Assembly: GCA_009869945.1 (NCBI GenBank)
Contig: WIXG01000001.1
Location: 1-64,000, forward strand
DNA length: 64,000 bases
Origin: Mesaphorura yosii
Taxonomy: Eukaryota; Arthropoda; Collembola; Poduromorpha; Tullbergiidae
Direction of reading: 5' to 3'
Shown here: in pieces, positions 25,069-37,111 of the stretch
How positions within the stretch are numbered: the first letter of the stretch is position 1
How the letters are laid out: every line of letters starts with the position of its first letter
Program-made: the position numbers and the translations under genes
The notes under the pieces: model-generated
Told to the model about the DNA's origin: nothing
The model's input: the letters and a program-made list of their open reading frames with translations, nothing else
The model's database searches: none

Positions 25069-26187
25069 TTTGTCGCCCGATGGATGAACAATGTTCAATG
25101 CCAGTGTTCACGATCCGGACCCGAAGCTGAAAATGAGCTCAGTTGCCGATTAACGGAAGAATGTCATTGTTCCATTGTCATTCCATGGTCTGATGCTGAT
25201 ATTGTAATTATCAAATGATTAAACTCATCATGGACTAACCAGCAGCGACATGAGACGCAAGAGTGTTAAGTGCTGATAGTGCGACAATTTGTGACCACTC
25301 ATCAAATTCAAAATTGGTAGCATTCATAATGAACCCTTGCCAGATAAAGAAAGATGTTTAGCCATTCAGGTTGTGACAAGGTTGAAAACCTGCTGTCAAG
25401 AAGCGTTCTGTCAGTCACTGGATTATGGCATAATTGCTCAATGGCAGTTTGAAAAGTCGAGTTCTGAATTTCTGGATTAATCTCAATGGGAAGCCGTATT
25501 TGAACGCCTATCTTAGCTCAGTTAAAAATGTAATTTGAACGACTTACCACACGTGAACAACGAAGGTGAGAATGACGCTGAAAATCAATAAATTTGTAGG
25601 CTGCTACAATATTTTTTTGATAGCCAAATGAGCTATTTCTTCATGTTTCACAGTTATACTGCGAATCTCTTCTGCTAAATCAAATATCATTTTAAATGCA
25701 TGCAAGAATAAAAAGCAAGAGGCACATGCCAAAAGGCAGAAGTTTAATCCATTACGAGTACCATTCAGTTACGATGTGCGCATTGTCAAGCTTAAGTGGC
25801 TTGACAAATAATTGGTTTTAATCGGGCGATTTGCTTGGGAATAAATCGACACTTCAGCTCATGTGCAAAGGTCATGTTCTCAGGATATAAGCGATAATAC
25901 TCGTACCGAGTCGGGCGTCTGAAGCTAAACTGTGAACGACTTTCAAATGCAATTGGGTTCTGAATTATTGAGCGATTGCATTTTGAAAGATCCGTTCAAT
26001 TCAATAAGGCTCTGCGATTGATTAACTCCAGGTCACGAAGGAAGTAATTTAATTAACTGCCCCCAAAATTGCTTTGCTAATTTGCCGAAACGTGGAATCA
26101 TGACTGCGTTCCAATTTCTTCATGACTGGGCTTCTTATTTCAAGGTTCGGTTTGGTTCTGGATGGTTGAATCAGGGCAACGAAACAC
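25069..26187. other. Intergenic, shared 5' flanks of carboxypeptidase and ionotropic receptor
   Basis: About 1.1 kb, A+T-rich, between two divergent genes. I see no coding frame, RNA gene or repeat; both promoters must lie here. Confidence 0.6.
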
Positions 26188-28558
26188 ATGGCGCTGTGTC
26201 ATCGTTTCACAGTCATCTACTGTTGTGTAATTGCAATTTGTTTGTCCGCATCCAATTTGGCTGTGGCTTCGATATGCATGCCGCAGATAATTACGATGCA
26301 CATGGGCCACGAAAATGGCAAACCTCTCGACATTCTTGTGCTGTCCAGCAGCGTGAGTTCCACATTGTCCCAATTGAGTCCGATGCTTGGGACGCAGGTC
26401 ATGGCAGTCAACAAAATACTTGCAGTACAGTACAAAAGTCTAGCTGAATCGAAGCAGGTGTTTGCTGAACATTTCCCAGACGTTTTTTCCATTGACAAAT
26501 TTTTCAGACTTCGTGTATTTGTCGATGGTCAGGACACACATGAAATTCTTCAGTTGCTGGAGCTGGTAAGTTATCTCGCATTCAAAGTGCTCCTTCTTAG
26601 CTGGTCCTTAAATTGCAATTTGTGTAAATTATTCCAAGGTCGGAATCTTGGACCGAAATCGATTTGCAGGGGTGAGGAACTGGCATTCGTTCGAAATATA
26701 CTTTTTGTGGCCAGGAGAAAACGCTACAGTTCAAGACATGAGAAGCTCCATTCGCGAATCATTGGATTCGGCCGAGTTCTGGCCAACAATGTCCAGTATG
26801 GTTTATTTAGTGTTGGCGGCACCGCACTCGGAGAAATGCCTGGTACACGAGTTTTACTCGATCCTGAACGACACGGACGAATTTATCCTGAACCCAGTCA
26901 CAACTGGTGGGAATTACATTCGGTCTCGGACAAATTTTCAGGGAACGCCGTTGAAAGTCTCGGCCGCAGCGGTTAGCTATTAGAATATGCATTTCACATT
27001 GAGTTGGCGTGCTTTTAATCATTCTCATTTTATCAGGTGAACATAACGGAGTTTGAAGGCTTGAACTTGGAATCCGGGCTAAAAATGTCCCAGCAAGAAA
27101 TGTCTAACCGATTGACTTCGAAGGGTGTCTGCGTCGACGTACTACACTACTTGCAGCAAATTTTCAACTTTAGCATTCTGGTGGTTCCAACAGACCGCTT
27201 TATTCAACTTCCGCCAGACAACGTGACTTGGACGGGGCTTGGAAAGCTGCTTATGGACCGGGCAATTGATCTTTCCATCGATCAGTCCCTTCATATTTCA
27301 TACAGGGCGCAGTATTTCACGCTTTTGTTGCCAGTCTTTACTGACCGGTAGGCCATTCGTACTATTTGAGGCGGGACCATTCATGTTATTCTATTGTCGC
27401 TAACGTTGGCGTTTTTCCTGGGCAGTGTCAACATTTACTTTCGCCAGCCCTCAGTCACGTCGAACTGTGGCATTTTTCTTATGCCCTTCTCACCGGAAAT
27501 ATGGACCGCCATCGTCGTGCAGTTCTTTATTTACTTGGGACTGTTGTTGGTGCTCAAGCAGGTCACCGGAAACAATATCGACCTTGGGATCCTTACCAAG
27601 AACAATTTTCTGTTGCTGACGTCTTTTCTCACCAACCAAGGTAGATCCAATTAAATTAGTACATGAAATATTCAGCAACGTGCGGCTATTCTTCAGGATG
27701 GCACCGACAACCAAGAAAAACTTGGGCTCGAGTCATATTTTTTGTGGGGTCTGCAACGGGTCTCATTTTATCGAGTGCGTACTCTGCAAAATTAGTTTCG
27801 TTATTTGCAATGCCGGCCACGAAGCTAATCGAAACGGTGGATGGCTTTGAGGAAACGCCAAGAAAAGTTTTCGCGTCGACCTCGAGCACGTACTGGGACG
27901 CCATTTTTCATGTAAGTTTTGCAAAGCATGACGTCAGACACCTGGAGTATTTAAGGTGCGATGCTTCTCACAGGGCTACCTTCCTGGTGGACACGCCAAG
28001 CAACTGGAAGTGGTTAACATAGCTGATGCAGTGAATTCCGTGTTGGTGGAGCCCGCAACTTTTTCTCCCGCCGTGGTATCCTTCTCGTACAATTTCTACC
28101 CGGAAACTACGAAGCTTTGGAACGATGACAATCTTGCCGATAGGAAGCGTTTTTGTGAGGAAATGACAGAAATCCCCGTGCTGCAGTCGTCATTCAGCTT
28201 TGGGATGCTCATACCCAAGAACTCACCACTGAAGGAGTTTTTTAACAGTCAGATTATTCAGGCACACGAGAGCGGACTGCTCAGCAGAACCCAAACATAC
28301 TATAGCAATTCTTACAGGCCGGTTTGCGACCAGAATACGCCTGCGCAAACATTTCTTGAAGATATCGGCCTAGGCTTTGACGATATTTATTCAGCATTTT
28401 TGGTGCTTTTATTTGGGGTAAGCATCGCTGTGGCCGTCCTTATCTACGAGACCCTTTTGTCATGGGCATCCAAGAGGTTGAGGAATCTCTGTCCAAAGAA
28501 CAGCAGTAGCAGCTATTATGCAGGCACTGAGAGATCAATCGAGTGGATTCGTGAGTAA
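26188..28558 (+). CDS. Divergent ionotropic receptor (IR), chemosensory iGluR-like channel
   Basis: Ligand-gated cation channel subunit of the arthropod IR family, expected in sensory dendrites. Six exons (26188-26565, 26639-26971, 27037-27347, 27426-27640, 27697-27911, 27974-28558) give 678 residues. It starts with a signal peptide (MALCHRFTVIYCCVIAICLSAS), then a weakly conserved N-terminal region of about 230 residues. The first ligand-binding half follows (DLSIDQSLHISYRAQYFTLL, keeping an arginine at the agonist-binding place). Next come TM1 after MPFSPEIWTA, a pore segment with QGWHRQP, TM3 with AYSAKLVSLFAMP (matching SYTANLAAFLT of iGluRs), the second ligand-binding half, and TM4 (SAFLVLLFGVSIAVAVLIYE). 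The short cytoplasmic tail is Ser/Tyr-rich. I cannot place it in a named IR subfamily; it looks like a divergent rather than a co-receptor member. Confidence 0.92.
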
Positions 28559-28998
28559 ATATTTGTATTTGCATCAAGGATTTGTCAAAGTCAAAACAGA
28601 GATGTAAAGTAAAGATTTCAAGAAGGTTCAATTATAAAATGTACACAAGCACAGTCATTGGAAGACACTTATAGGAAATTAAGGAACGAGAAGTTAAATT
28701 AACAATCAAGTAAATATCCAGTATATAAAATATAATCTATGTAATCTCAATTGCATATTACACCTCGAATTCAGTCTGGGTATTAGCAAAACTATTAAAT
28801 GTATTGCATCTGAGCACTCAAACCTCAAAATTAGCATACAGCCGTTTTGTATCATTAACCTTGGCCGTTTGTAAAATTCACAGAATATGAATTAAAATAT
28901 AAACTTCGATCATAACATTCTGAACGTAAACGTAATATTTATGACTTGATCAGCATAATGGTAATGGTATTGCACTCAATCTCATCTGTGAGCAAAAT
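28559..28998. other. Intergenic between convergent genes
   Basis: About 440 A+T-rich bases holding the 3' UTRs of the ionotropic receptor and the four-helix protein. No gene is seen. Confidence 0.55.
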
Positions 28999-29598
28999 CT
29001 ACACTCGGTCTTCACAGTCACGCATTTGTACAAATGGCACAGTCACCGGATACCTGCGCAACTCTTGAATTGCATCATACACAATTTTAATTGCGACGCA
29101 ACGATAGATGAAAATGATCAGCGTGACCAGGTAACTCGAGCTTCCAATGAATTGCTTCTCTATGAGGTCGATGATGGCGGAGATAGCGTAAAACGTGAGG
29201 AGCCCCACTTGGAATAATGCCCAGAATGCGAGTTTCTTGAAGTGCTTCTCCTGGATCCCCTTGTAGAGCACAAAGACCAGGAACATTTCGCCAAAGTAGC
29301 AGACTAGAACCAAAAGCAATAACAAATAGAATGGTAAGAAGAATGAAGCCATTTCGAGAAAGCTCATTTTTGTCAGCTGAAACCTACCTGCTATCAGCGC
29401 GACACTCGCGATGATGAGTCCATCGTCGATTTTCGTAGCGTGTTCATTTTCTAGTTTTTGTGCCACTTGCGGGTAAAGAATTATGAGGGCAATCACAGTT
29501 ATGAATATTCCAATCGTCTGGAGAATTAAGTATGCGACCTCGATACGGAAGATGATGTTGGCTCGAGCCAGCTTGGGGTAGTTTGAAATGGTCTCCAT
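28999..29598 (-). CDS. Small four-transmembrane protein, uncharacterised
   Basis: An open frame of 199 residues from a plausible ATG. Four hydrophobic segments are visible: VAYLILQTIGIFITVIALII, the IIASVALIA region continuing into YFGEMFLVFVLY, WALFQVGLLTFYAISAII, and YLVTLIIFIYRCVAI. Both termini are likely cytoplasmic. The layout resembles the small tetraspan families common in arthropod genomes (for example DUF4728-like proteins), but I cannot assign it firmly. Bases 29304-29387 have a consensus donor (cag|gtaggt) and acceptor (ttctag) and a length of 84, a multiple of three, so they may be an in-frame intron. Splicing it out would give 171 residues with cleaner spacing between helices 2 and 3. 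Both forms are possible from the sequence. Confidence 0.68.
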   Translation of the reverse strand: METISNYPKLARANIIFRIEVAYLILQTIGIFITVIALIILYPQVAQKLENEHATKIDDGLIIASVALIAGRFQLTKMSFLEMASFFLPFYLLLLLVLVCYFGEMFLVFVLYKGIQEKHFKKLAFWALFQVGLLTFYAISAIIDLIEKQFIGSSSYLVTLIIFIYRCVAIKIVYDAIQELRRYPVTVPFVQMRDCEDRV

Positions 29599-32150
29599 AA
29601 TTTTCTTCGCTGTTGCCCTGACTAAAGCGAGTTTAAACTGGTTTGAATTTTGGCTTGATCTTGTCTGAGTTTCTGAGATCGCAGATCGTCGTCTGAGTCG
29701 TCAAAGTTCAGTGCTCCGAGCTCGACTAGTTAACACAGCCAACCACACTTAATTAACTTTGGCTGGCTTTTGATGAAGAGCTCTACACTCACTGACTCTC
29801 TCGACGCGATGTCCTTAGTTGAGAAATGAGGAAGAGGTAAACAGTGATTTAGTCGTGTCTTCTTCAGTCTTCGCTTCAGTTTTCAGTCTGCAGCTTGCAA
29901 TTGCATGCCAAGCACATGCATTTTGTTATATTCTGTGAAAAATAAGAGAAATCGTTTTTATTTTTGAAGTCATGTACAAGTGCGAGTTTTACGAGTTTTT
30001 GTTACGAGCACAAATGCATAACTAGCATAACGCAACGCAAAATAATACTAACGAGTGCAACAATGTACAATTCTCGAGGTACTTGCTTGAGCGTGTGTTT
30101 GGGTTTAGACTCTGTTACTGCCAGAACAGGCCAGGCTCAACTGGGGTTGAGCAATGAACAACCCTGGAGCGAGTCTTTGGAGTAGAAAGTCGAAGCAGTC
30201 TGCAGCTTCACCCTTCGAATATAAAATTCTGAGAAGGGTGACTCATGCTCATGTTCCTGTGAATTTTGAGTCTGATTCTAATCCAGGCTGGCTGGATAAA
30301 GGCTGACCTTTGAGCTGTGCACAGCATTGTTGAGATTTGAAAGAAAATCCTCGCTATAGTTTTTGTATCCCATCTTGGAGTCAAAGTTCACTGCAATGGA
30401 ATAGGATGGAAATGGGCTTGAATCAGTTTCCCAATGTAGTGAACCTCAACGCAGCACGGAAATTCAACACCTGTACATGACATCCTAAATTTATGAGAAA
30501 ATTGGATTTCATTAAACGGCATTGGCTACATGCACACTTGCGCTTAACAAAATCCTCAGCGGAAATTAATAATTTTAGAGGATGATCAGATCAGGAGGAC
30601 GAGTAAAGCCGGAAATTGAAGGAAATCAGAGCAGTGGCTCTAAGAAGCAAATTAAACCCAAAGTAGTGGCATACTGACTGACATTACGAGTACGACTACA
30701 ATAATACGGCTACATTACGGATGCCCAGCGTGAAAATCTGTCCATGCATGCATACGTAATTTTATTGCGTTATCCCAAATTCCAAAGAAGGTATCTGAGG
30801 GAGATGATGGAAGTGTAAGAAATGTGATGTTATCAATTAAGTGGTGTTTGCAAATAAAAGCCACTATTTAACAAGGCGCAACTTTGATGAGTTGAGTCAC
30901 AGCAGCACGTCTTCCGGCCACCTTAATTCATTGATAGTGCCGATAAAGTCAAACTCCGCACAGGTACATGAAAGCAACTCAATCTTCAATAGTCCGAAAT
31001 ATGTAAATCGTTTTCGTTGGATAACCGCAATTAGCACTTGCTTCATTCATTGTAATATTTAACACTTCAGCAAACGGTAATCGGCTTCTACTTCTTTTGT
31101 CATCAGCCCATTCTGCAGACGCAGGAGTCAAAACCAGCAGGCCGATGCAGAGCCGAGGAGCGTACGTTCATTCGCATTATCAGAGCGAGGAAAGTGACCG
31201 ATAATCGCCATCGACATCGCAATGATGATGAATCCAATTTGGAAGTACCCAAGTAGAGATTACACACTAAGCTCGTTAATGGCGAATGTGATTAATTTGG
31301 AAGCTCAGCCGGTGCAGTTGCGATAAAAAAAAATAATCAAATTACTCAAAGTTTCCCTTTCCTTCGCTGTTCGCAATCGCCACAGCCAACAAATTGCAAG
31401 GAGCAAATTGCGGCAAGACAATGCAGAATGCAGTAATTGAATGGTCATCTGTACCTGCAACCGCAAGTGGTAAATTGCTGCCAGCCTGTGGATTCGCATG
31501 CGGTTCTTCCGTCGTCCGCTCTACTCGATGCAAAACCGCCTTTGACAATGACGATTAAGCGATTAAGAATGAATTTAAAATGGCAAGTGGGCAAATGGGG
31601 TTTTAATCAGAATGCTCTTGTAATGGTGTAGAGTAATGTAACGAGGGTATTGGGAAATGGCGACTACATCTCAATTGGATACAGTTGCGTCAAATGCAAA
31701 GACAATAGAGCGGCGGCCACCGTAATAAATAATGAAGATTGGTGCTTCAGGTGACTTGACTTGATGACTTGGTTTACATTGGCTGTAGCCCGCCAGGAAG
31801 AAGGAGACCGTACGCTCGCGTTATGTCAGCCGAGTGAAATTGGATTGACGCTGCGCTGTGATCTGAGACTGAGATCAGCTGCGTGCTCATGTTGCAAATG
31901 GACTTCGATTTTGGGGGTCCATTTTTTCCTTCCTCACGCAAGTACGATTATGCCACTACGCAGCGCTACTTATTATGTAGATTAAACTCCTATTTATTAT
32001 TTACGATCGTTTTTGCTTAATTCCTGCCATGTGGCCAGGCATGGGACTAAAACTGCCACCGCTGGTATAAATACATGCGGCGGTCATCGAGACCAATGGT
32101 CATTTCCATTTCATTGTTGAACGGGTAGCAAGTGAGCTTGTGATTACAAA
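29599..32150. other. Gene-poor stretch of 2.5 kb
   Basis: Only short frames without codon bias or recognisable domains occur on either strand. The right end holds the promoter of the glycine-rich gene. No RNA gene or structured repeat was recognised. Long 5' leaders or regulatory DNA of the flanking genes are possible but not shown. Confidence 0.55.
32066..32072 (+). promoter_or_regulatory. TATA box of the glycine-rich protein gene
   Basis: tataaat lies 85 bases before the ATG at 32151, and an initiator-like tcattt follows about 30 bases downstream. This fits a TATA-type promoter of a tissue-specific gene. Confidence 0.65.
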
Positions 32151-32810
32151 ATGGAGTACTGGCACAAAATTGTAAGTCCTTTTTGTAATATTAGCCGATC
32201 CGGAAACTGTGCCTTCATAAAATCCGATTACTTGTCCATATATTCCAGTTGAGCGCCAAGCTCAGGCTGTGGATCTGCATCGGAATAGTCGTCTGCTCCT
32301 TCGCGCTGAGCACCGAAGCCATCTTTAAGAAGGGTGGTGGCGGTGGAAGAGGATGTTATTGTGGAGGAGGTGGACATGGGAAAATAGTCATAATTCCAAT
32401 TAGTCATGGAGGAGGCTATGGCGGCGGTGATTATCACCATCATCATCACGGTGGAGGCGGTGGTGGATACGGAGGAGGCGGCGGCGGATATGGAGGAAGT
32501 GGATTTGGAGGTGAGTCTGGATTCTGGACACAGCGCATATAAGCGAGCCGACTAGACTTGTTAGAGAGGTTGCTGCAGCGAACTGGGTCGCCGCTTTTCG
32601 CTTCAAACAGCCCAATTTTAGGAATGATAGATTTAAGTTTGTTTGATCGTGCAACTCTGATTGACTCTTCTGGGTCGGATAATACTAGGTGGATACGGCG
32701 GCAGCGGAGGAGGATTCATCGGCGGTGGAGGGCACGGGAAAGGAGGAGGTGGTTTTGGCGGTGGAGGTTTTGGGAAGGGAGGCGGTGGATACGGATACGG
32801 TAAAAAGTAA
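32151..32810 (+). CDS. Secreted glycine/histidine-rich protein
   Basis: Three exons (32151-32171, 32249-32510, 32689-32810) give 134 residues. A hydrophobic leader (LRLWICIGIVVCSFALSTEA) suggests secretion. After IFKK the mature chain is almost entirely glycine with Tyr, Lys, Ser and Phe: GGGGG runs, CYCGGGGH, a DYHHHHHGG block, GGYGG repeats, and a lysine-spaced GHGKGGGGFGGGGFGKGG tail ending YGYGKK. Such proteins are usually cuticle or silk-like structural proteins, or glycine-rich antimicrobial peptides. The His5 block could bind metal. The first coding exon is only 21 bases (MEYWHKI). Low complexity prevents a firm family assignment. Confidence 0.8.
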
Positions 32811-34174
32811 CCAGTGTAACCGGCCGCACTGTGACTTTTTGGGATATATTTTCTAGTAGCAGTGCTTGTGCAAGTATGTCAAGAAACCCATGAATGGTCA
32901 TTTTTATAAAACGTTTGAATCTCAATCATTCAGTATTATTCTCAATTAAGAATTCAAATTACCCAAATTATGCCCTGTATAAAGAATAGAATAAGGAATA
33001 GAATTTTGAATTTCACAATAAATCCAAATCGAAATCGAATGCGTATCAATTGCACAGCACATCGCGCAAAATACAATGTCTCAATCGTCATTTCTTGATA
33101 CACGCACCGGTAATTAAAGGGTTTCTTCCGGTGCTCGTGCCTTTGTAGTGCCATTTAAAGTATCAAACTCAGACGTATGAAATTTTGTCAGCCAGCAGGG
33201 GCCTCTTTTCATTCTTTCGTAGTATTTTACTCCTGGCGGCGATTCTCGATCAATTAATTAATCAATCCGTCAACCACTCAGCTCAACCGAGTCACGAGGA
33301 AAATCGAAAGTGAATTGGATCTGTATTGTATTGTTTGCACGAGAATACACTCTTCATTGTTGCGTTTCACTTTTGTTTTCTTACATATTCCTAAGCCAAT
33401 GCATGGCAGCTCCGGCAGCTCGAAGCTTTTGGCATTTTTTCGCACCCGCTTCACGCACGGTGACAGCTGCCCCACGAATTCGTAACTCGTACTCGTAAAC
33501 TCTTATCATAATTGGTGTGCAATATGAATTATGATCCACTTTCCTTGAACTTCATCATTCATAACTTCATGCGGTACGCCAAAACGTGATTCCCCAATTA
33601 AGCAGTTAATTGTATAGTCAGTACGACGAGAACGACGTGCCGAATTTCCTTTGACTCAAGGCTATTCGAGAGAGAGTCGAGTCCCGAGAGGCAAGACGTA
33701 ATAACAAAATAACATGTCAATTGTGTAGTCGTACGTAATTTCTTGGTTATGTGAAAAGAAGAGAGAGTTTCTCACCTGTATGACGTTACGTATTTGTTCG
33801 GTGTTGGTGAGATCGCACTTTGCCTCAGCATCGTGCAAGGCAGTAACAATTAGCATATAACTCTTAACTGCTAACTCGTCACTTCATTGTTGTTTTTGTT
33901 ATCAGTGCAGTTCTTTAATTACGTGTCATTTTGTAGTGGGACAGGTTTCCCGATTACTTAATCGCCATCGCGTAATTTCTATGTACGATACAAGGCGCAT
34001 CGAATGCTTAATGATCACAACAATGCCGATAATTACAAATTGGCTCGGATTATTTAACTCATTTGTCATTCAAGCTCGGAATTTAACGCGAGAAACAACA
34101 AACTGCCGTTGACAAAAGAATCACGGCTGCAGTTTAATTAGAAAATCATTCAGGAAACGATTTAGAATCAAATC
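32811..34174. other. Intergenic, 1.4 kb
   Basis: No coding region or repeat is supported. It contains the 3' flank of the glycine-rich gene and the promoter region of the DUF4789-like gene. Confidence 0.55.
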
Positions 34175-35190
34175 ATGCAACGGATAGTTTGTATGAGCTA
34201 CGTGGCGCTGGTTGTGGTATTTCTTATCGTGACCGCCGAAGGAGTCAGCAGCAGGCGGAGACGACCGGTGAACACGAAGGAGAAAACACAAGAAGACGAG
34301 CTTTACCCAAAGTAAGCAGGAATCGGATTTGTCCGTTACTCGCTTAACAAACCCTAACTATGTTCGATTGGCCGTTCCAGGTCCAGATTCTGCCCAGAAC
34401 GAGCCAACGACTGGGGCATCCCGTTCCGATACTACCGACCACACAAGAAATGCTACCTCGTTGGAGAGAAAGGGCCTTGTGGGGAGTTGATGGAGTTTAC
34501 ATTGCAAGACGATGACTACGGATATTGTGACTGTGATCAGAGCCTTCGCTGCGGAAGGCCGCTGATTTTTTGGCCTGACACGAAACGCTGCTACTTTGTG
34601 AATGATCAGGTGCGTAGAGGCAAATCAAAACCGTGCCATAGTTCAAAAATCTGCTCAGAATATCGCATTTCTGGTCGAGTTTGTGTACGACTGAACGGCT
34701 TGTGACTGGTTTCGTGTAGGGTCCATGCACTGAAGGAAAGTGGCTCGTGTTTGGGTTCGCAAACACACCAACCTGCCGCAAGAATAATTGCCTCTCCAAA
34801 ACAACGCCCGTCAGCACTTCCAGCGCTGTTTTCGGGAACGCCTTCTGGTTCGAGAAGCAGGGGAAGTGCTACCGGACCGGCATGCAAGGCTTCTGCAAGC
34901 CTGATCAAGTGCTGGTAAACAAGTGGAACGATTATCGGCCGACATGCAGTGAGGTGGAGACTGTTAAATGTGGTGGCAACAGCTTCGTGCACAAGATGGA
35001 ATGTCTGCCCGGCATGAAGATGGATTACTACGACAAGTGCGTCGAGCAGCTGGTGCGGAACCGGACTCGGGAGGCAGAGATTCTTGCCATCGAGGAGGCG
35101 AAGAAGCCGACCACGCCAGCGTACAATCCTTATTATGAAAAATTTCCTGAGGATGACCGCGAAGTGCCCGTGTACTCATTGCTATTTTAA
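34175..35190 (+). CDS. Secreted DUF4789-like cysteine-rich protein
   Basis: Three exons (34175-34311, 34381-34609, 34720-35190) give 278 residues. A signal peptide (VALVVVFLIVTAEGVSS) is followed by a basic RRRRP segment. The body repeats the pattern C-Y-x-GxxGPC-xxG-L: KCYLVGEKGPCGELMEF, CDCDQ, RCYFVNDQGPCTEGKWLVFG and KCYRTGMQGFCKPDQVL. This is the repeat typical of arthropod DUF4789 proteins. About 18 cysteines imply an extracellular, disulfide-rich fold. The function of the family is not known to me. The C-terminal 40 residues are charged with tyrosines (PAYNPYYEKFPEDD). Exon ends coincide with repeat borders, since one intron sits exactly before the second GPC motif. Confidence 0.8.
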
Positions 35191-35452
35191 TTACCACCGT
35201 ACTGCGAATCCACGCGCGTGGTGGTACGCAGTCCATTGTTGTATAATTTTATTGAGCTTTCTTGTTTTCAATGTCTATTTATTGTTCTCGCTCTCACATT
35301 GTTGAAATAATGATGAAGTATGAAGTTGAGTTAAATATGGATTGAGGATTATTGGCATCGCTCGTAATTAAGAAACAGGAACATCCGGTCGCTTGCATGA
35401 TGTTGTGTTGGTGGTATGCAGCTGTGAGGGGGTCAACTCGGTCTGACGTCAT
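35191..35452. other. Short gap between convergent genes
   Basis: This 262-base gap holds the 3' ends of the DUF4789-like gene and the first odorant-binding-like gene; no canonical AATAAA was noticed for the former. Confidence 0.5.
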
Positions 35453-36277
35453 TTATTCGCAGAACTGTAAAGAAGCGCAGGTAAAATTTTCATAAACGAA
35501 GGTGTACAAAGCTGACCGGGACAATCAAAACGATTTACCTTATTCACGGCCATCATGGCACATTTCACAATTTTGTCGTATGATTTGCAATTTTCTTCCT
35601 TCGGGTCCACATTTGCTGCAAAAAAGATAAATTTATAACTTATTTTTGTCGAAAAGAAAAAGAAGACTCATTCTCTCGGGTTGGCACCAACCTGCCGCAT
35701 CCAGACAGCCCATAATGACACCGCTGAAATGCAAAACACAACGTGAATAGTAAGATAAAATTCATCCAGGATGTTTGTAAAGAAAAGAAAGAATTACGTG
35801 GCATGTTCCTTCCTGTTCTCCGGCATAGATTTCTCCAAGAAGGACAATGTGGCGACTGGATCGGGAAAGCCATCGTCTCCCAGGATTCCCTCAGACATCA
35901 GCACACACTTCAGGATGCACTGCAATGCACAACATATTCAGTTCGTAGATTTTGTGCCCGCTTTCACACGTGGAGGGTCAATCAACTTACCGACATTTTA
36001 CCCGCTCGCTCCTTTGGGTCCTCATACCCCGATTTATCCAGACACTTTGTGACTTGACTTAATTGTGACTTCAAGACTTCTGTCACGGCCTCCTTGCAGA
36101 CTTTGTCTTCTGCAGAAACCTGTTCAAAATCCGTAGCAGATTGTCAGATTGTGTTCGGTATGACACGGTTATGAGTTAATTACACAGAAGAAAGCTGATA
36201 AAAAAGCAAACACTTACAAATGCTAGGCAAATGGTGCCGACTACTAGCACTCCGATAATGTGTCTCGACTTCATCAT
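35453..36277 (-). CDS. Odorant-binding-like protein 1 (PBP/GOBP type, eight cysteines)
   Basis: Small secreted carrier of hydrophobic ligands, as expected in sensory lymph or haemolymph. Six exons right to left: 36277-36218, 36119-35991, 35919-35798, 35723-35692, 35615-35539, 35464-35453; 143 residues. A signal peptide (HIIGVLVVGTICLAFVSA) precedes VCKEAV. Cysteine spacing is C-x17-C-x17-C-x3-C-x41-C-x12-C-x8-C-x8-C. The classical OBP motifs C2-x3-C3 (CILKC) and C5-x8-C6 (CKSYDKIVKC) are present, with two additional cysteines that could form a fourth disulfide. The last exon codes only FCE and stop, so the eighth cysteine sits alone in a 12-base coding exon. First of three tandem paralogues on this strand. 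OBP family membership is inferred from motif spacing, not from a search. Confidence 0.85.
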
Positions 36278-36357
36278 TCCCACGCTTAAACTGATTCTGT
36301 AGTAATCCTCACCACAGTTGACTGGAATGGTGAATAATCATAGCGTTTTGGGATACC

Positions 36358-36363
36358 TTTATA
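36358..36363 (-). promoter_or_regulatory. TATA box of odorant-binding-like gene 1
   Basis: On the minus strand tataaa stands 81 bases upstream of the ATG at 36277, in the context ggctataaagg. Confidence 0.65.
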
Positions 36364-37111
36364 GCCTCGCCTGTGTATTTAATGAGGTGTATCGGGCATG
36401 AATTCTATTATGGAAATTTACAAACAGGAGCGTGAGATCTTCCGGTTCATAGAATTTAGATGTCAGGCTCCAGTTTAATTATACGAACCTGCGGGCTGTG
36501 TATGATCGAATTGGACCTCAACGAAGTTACGATTGCTTGCGTGAGGAACAATGACGAGCGTGTAATGGCCGTCGATGCTTTATTAATGAATAGTTTACAT
36601 ATTATTGTTCACTGGTGCTAATCCTTAATTACTGTATATTACCTGAGCTTCGATGTCTCTTTTAATGAGGGGTGAAACAGTGATTAACTAGTCAATGCCA
36701 TGTACTATTCAGGATATGCGAACATGGCAGACTGAATTTCCACACGAACATTACGCCGGAGTCAAAATGCGTTTAAAATCAAGCACGGACTGTTTTCTCT
36801 GATCTTGTGATCACAATCACTAGATCAGTCAGACATTCTTTTCACATTATCGCAGGCATCTTTGACGATTTCGGTTCGACTTGACCGATTTTCTTTCATT
36901 TAAGTAAGTTTGATGCATGATGATCAATATTCAATTCACACAGAGTTTATTAATGAGCAATGGAGAATTTGATGTGGAATTGAAAGATTTTTTATTAATG
37001 TTCTTTGACGTTACAAATAATTTGTCAATTTGTATTTGTTTTACCTATGCGAATTTGAGTAGTATTCAAGACCAGATTTTGTCTTGAACCTCCGGTGATG
37101 TCGCTCGTCCT
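36364..37111. other. Intergenic between odorant-binding-like genes 1 and 2
   Basis: About 750 A+T-rich bases with no supported coding frame or repeat; it carries the promoter of gene 1 and the 3' flank of gene 2. Confidence 0.55.

Noticed and set aside
27348-27425. Alternative acceptor at 27370 in the ionotropic receptor
   Set aside because: It gives the wrong frame or a stop; the acceptor ending at 27425 restores the pre-TM1 sequence.
30841-31062. Short frames in the 29.6-32.1 kb gap
   Set aside because: Length and composition are as expected by chance in A+T-rich DNA; no domain, signal peptide or splice partner.
34606-34992. Minus-strand frame of 128 codons
   Set aside because: Antisense shadow of the DUF4789-like gene.
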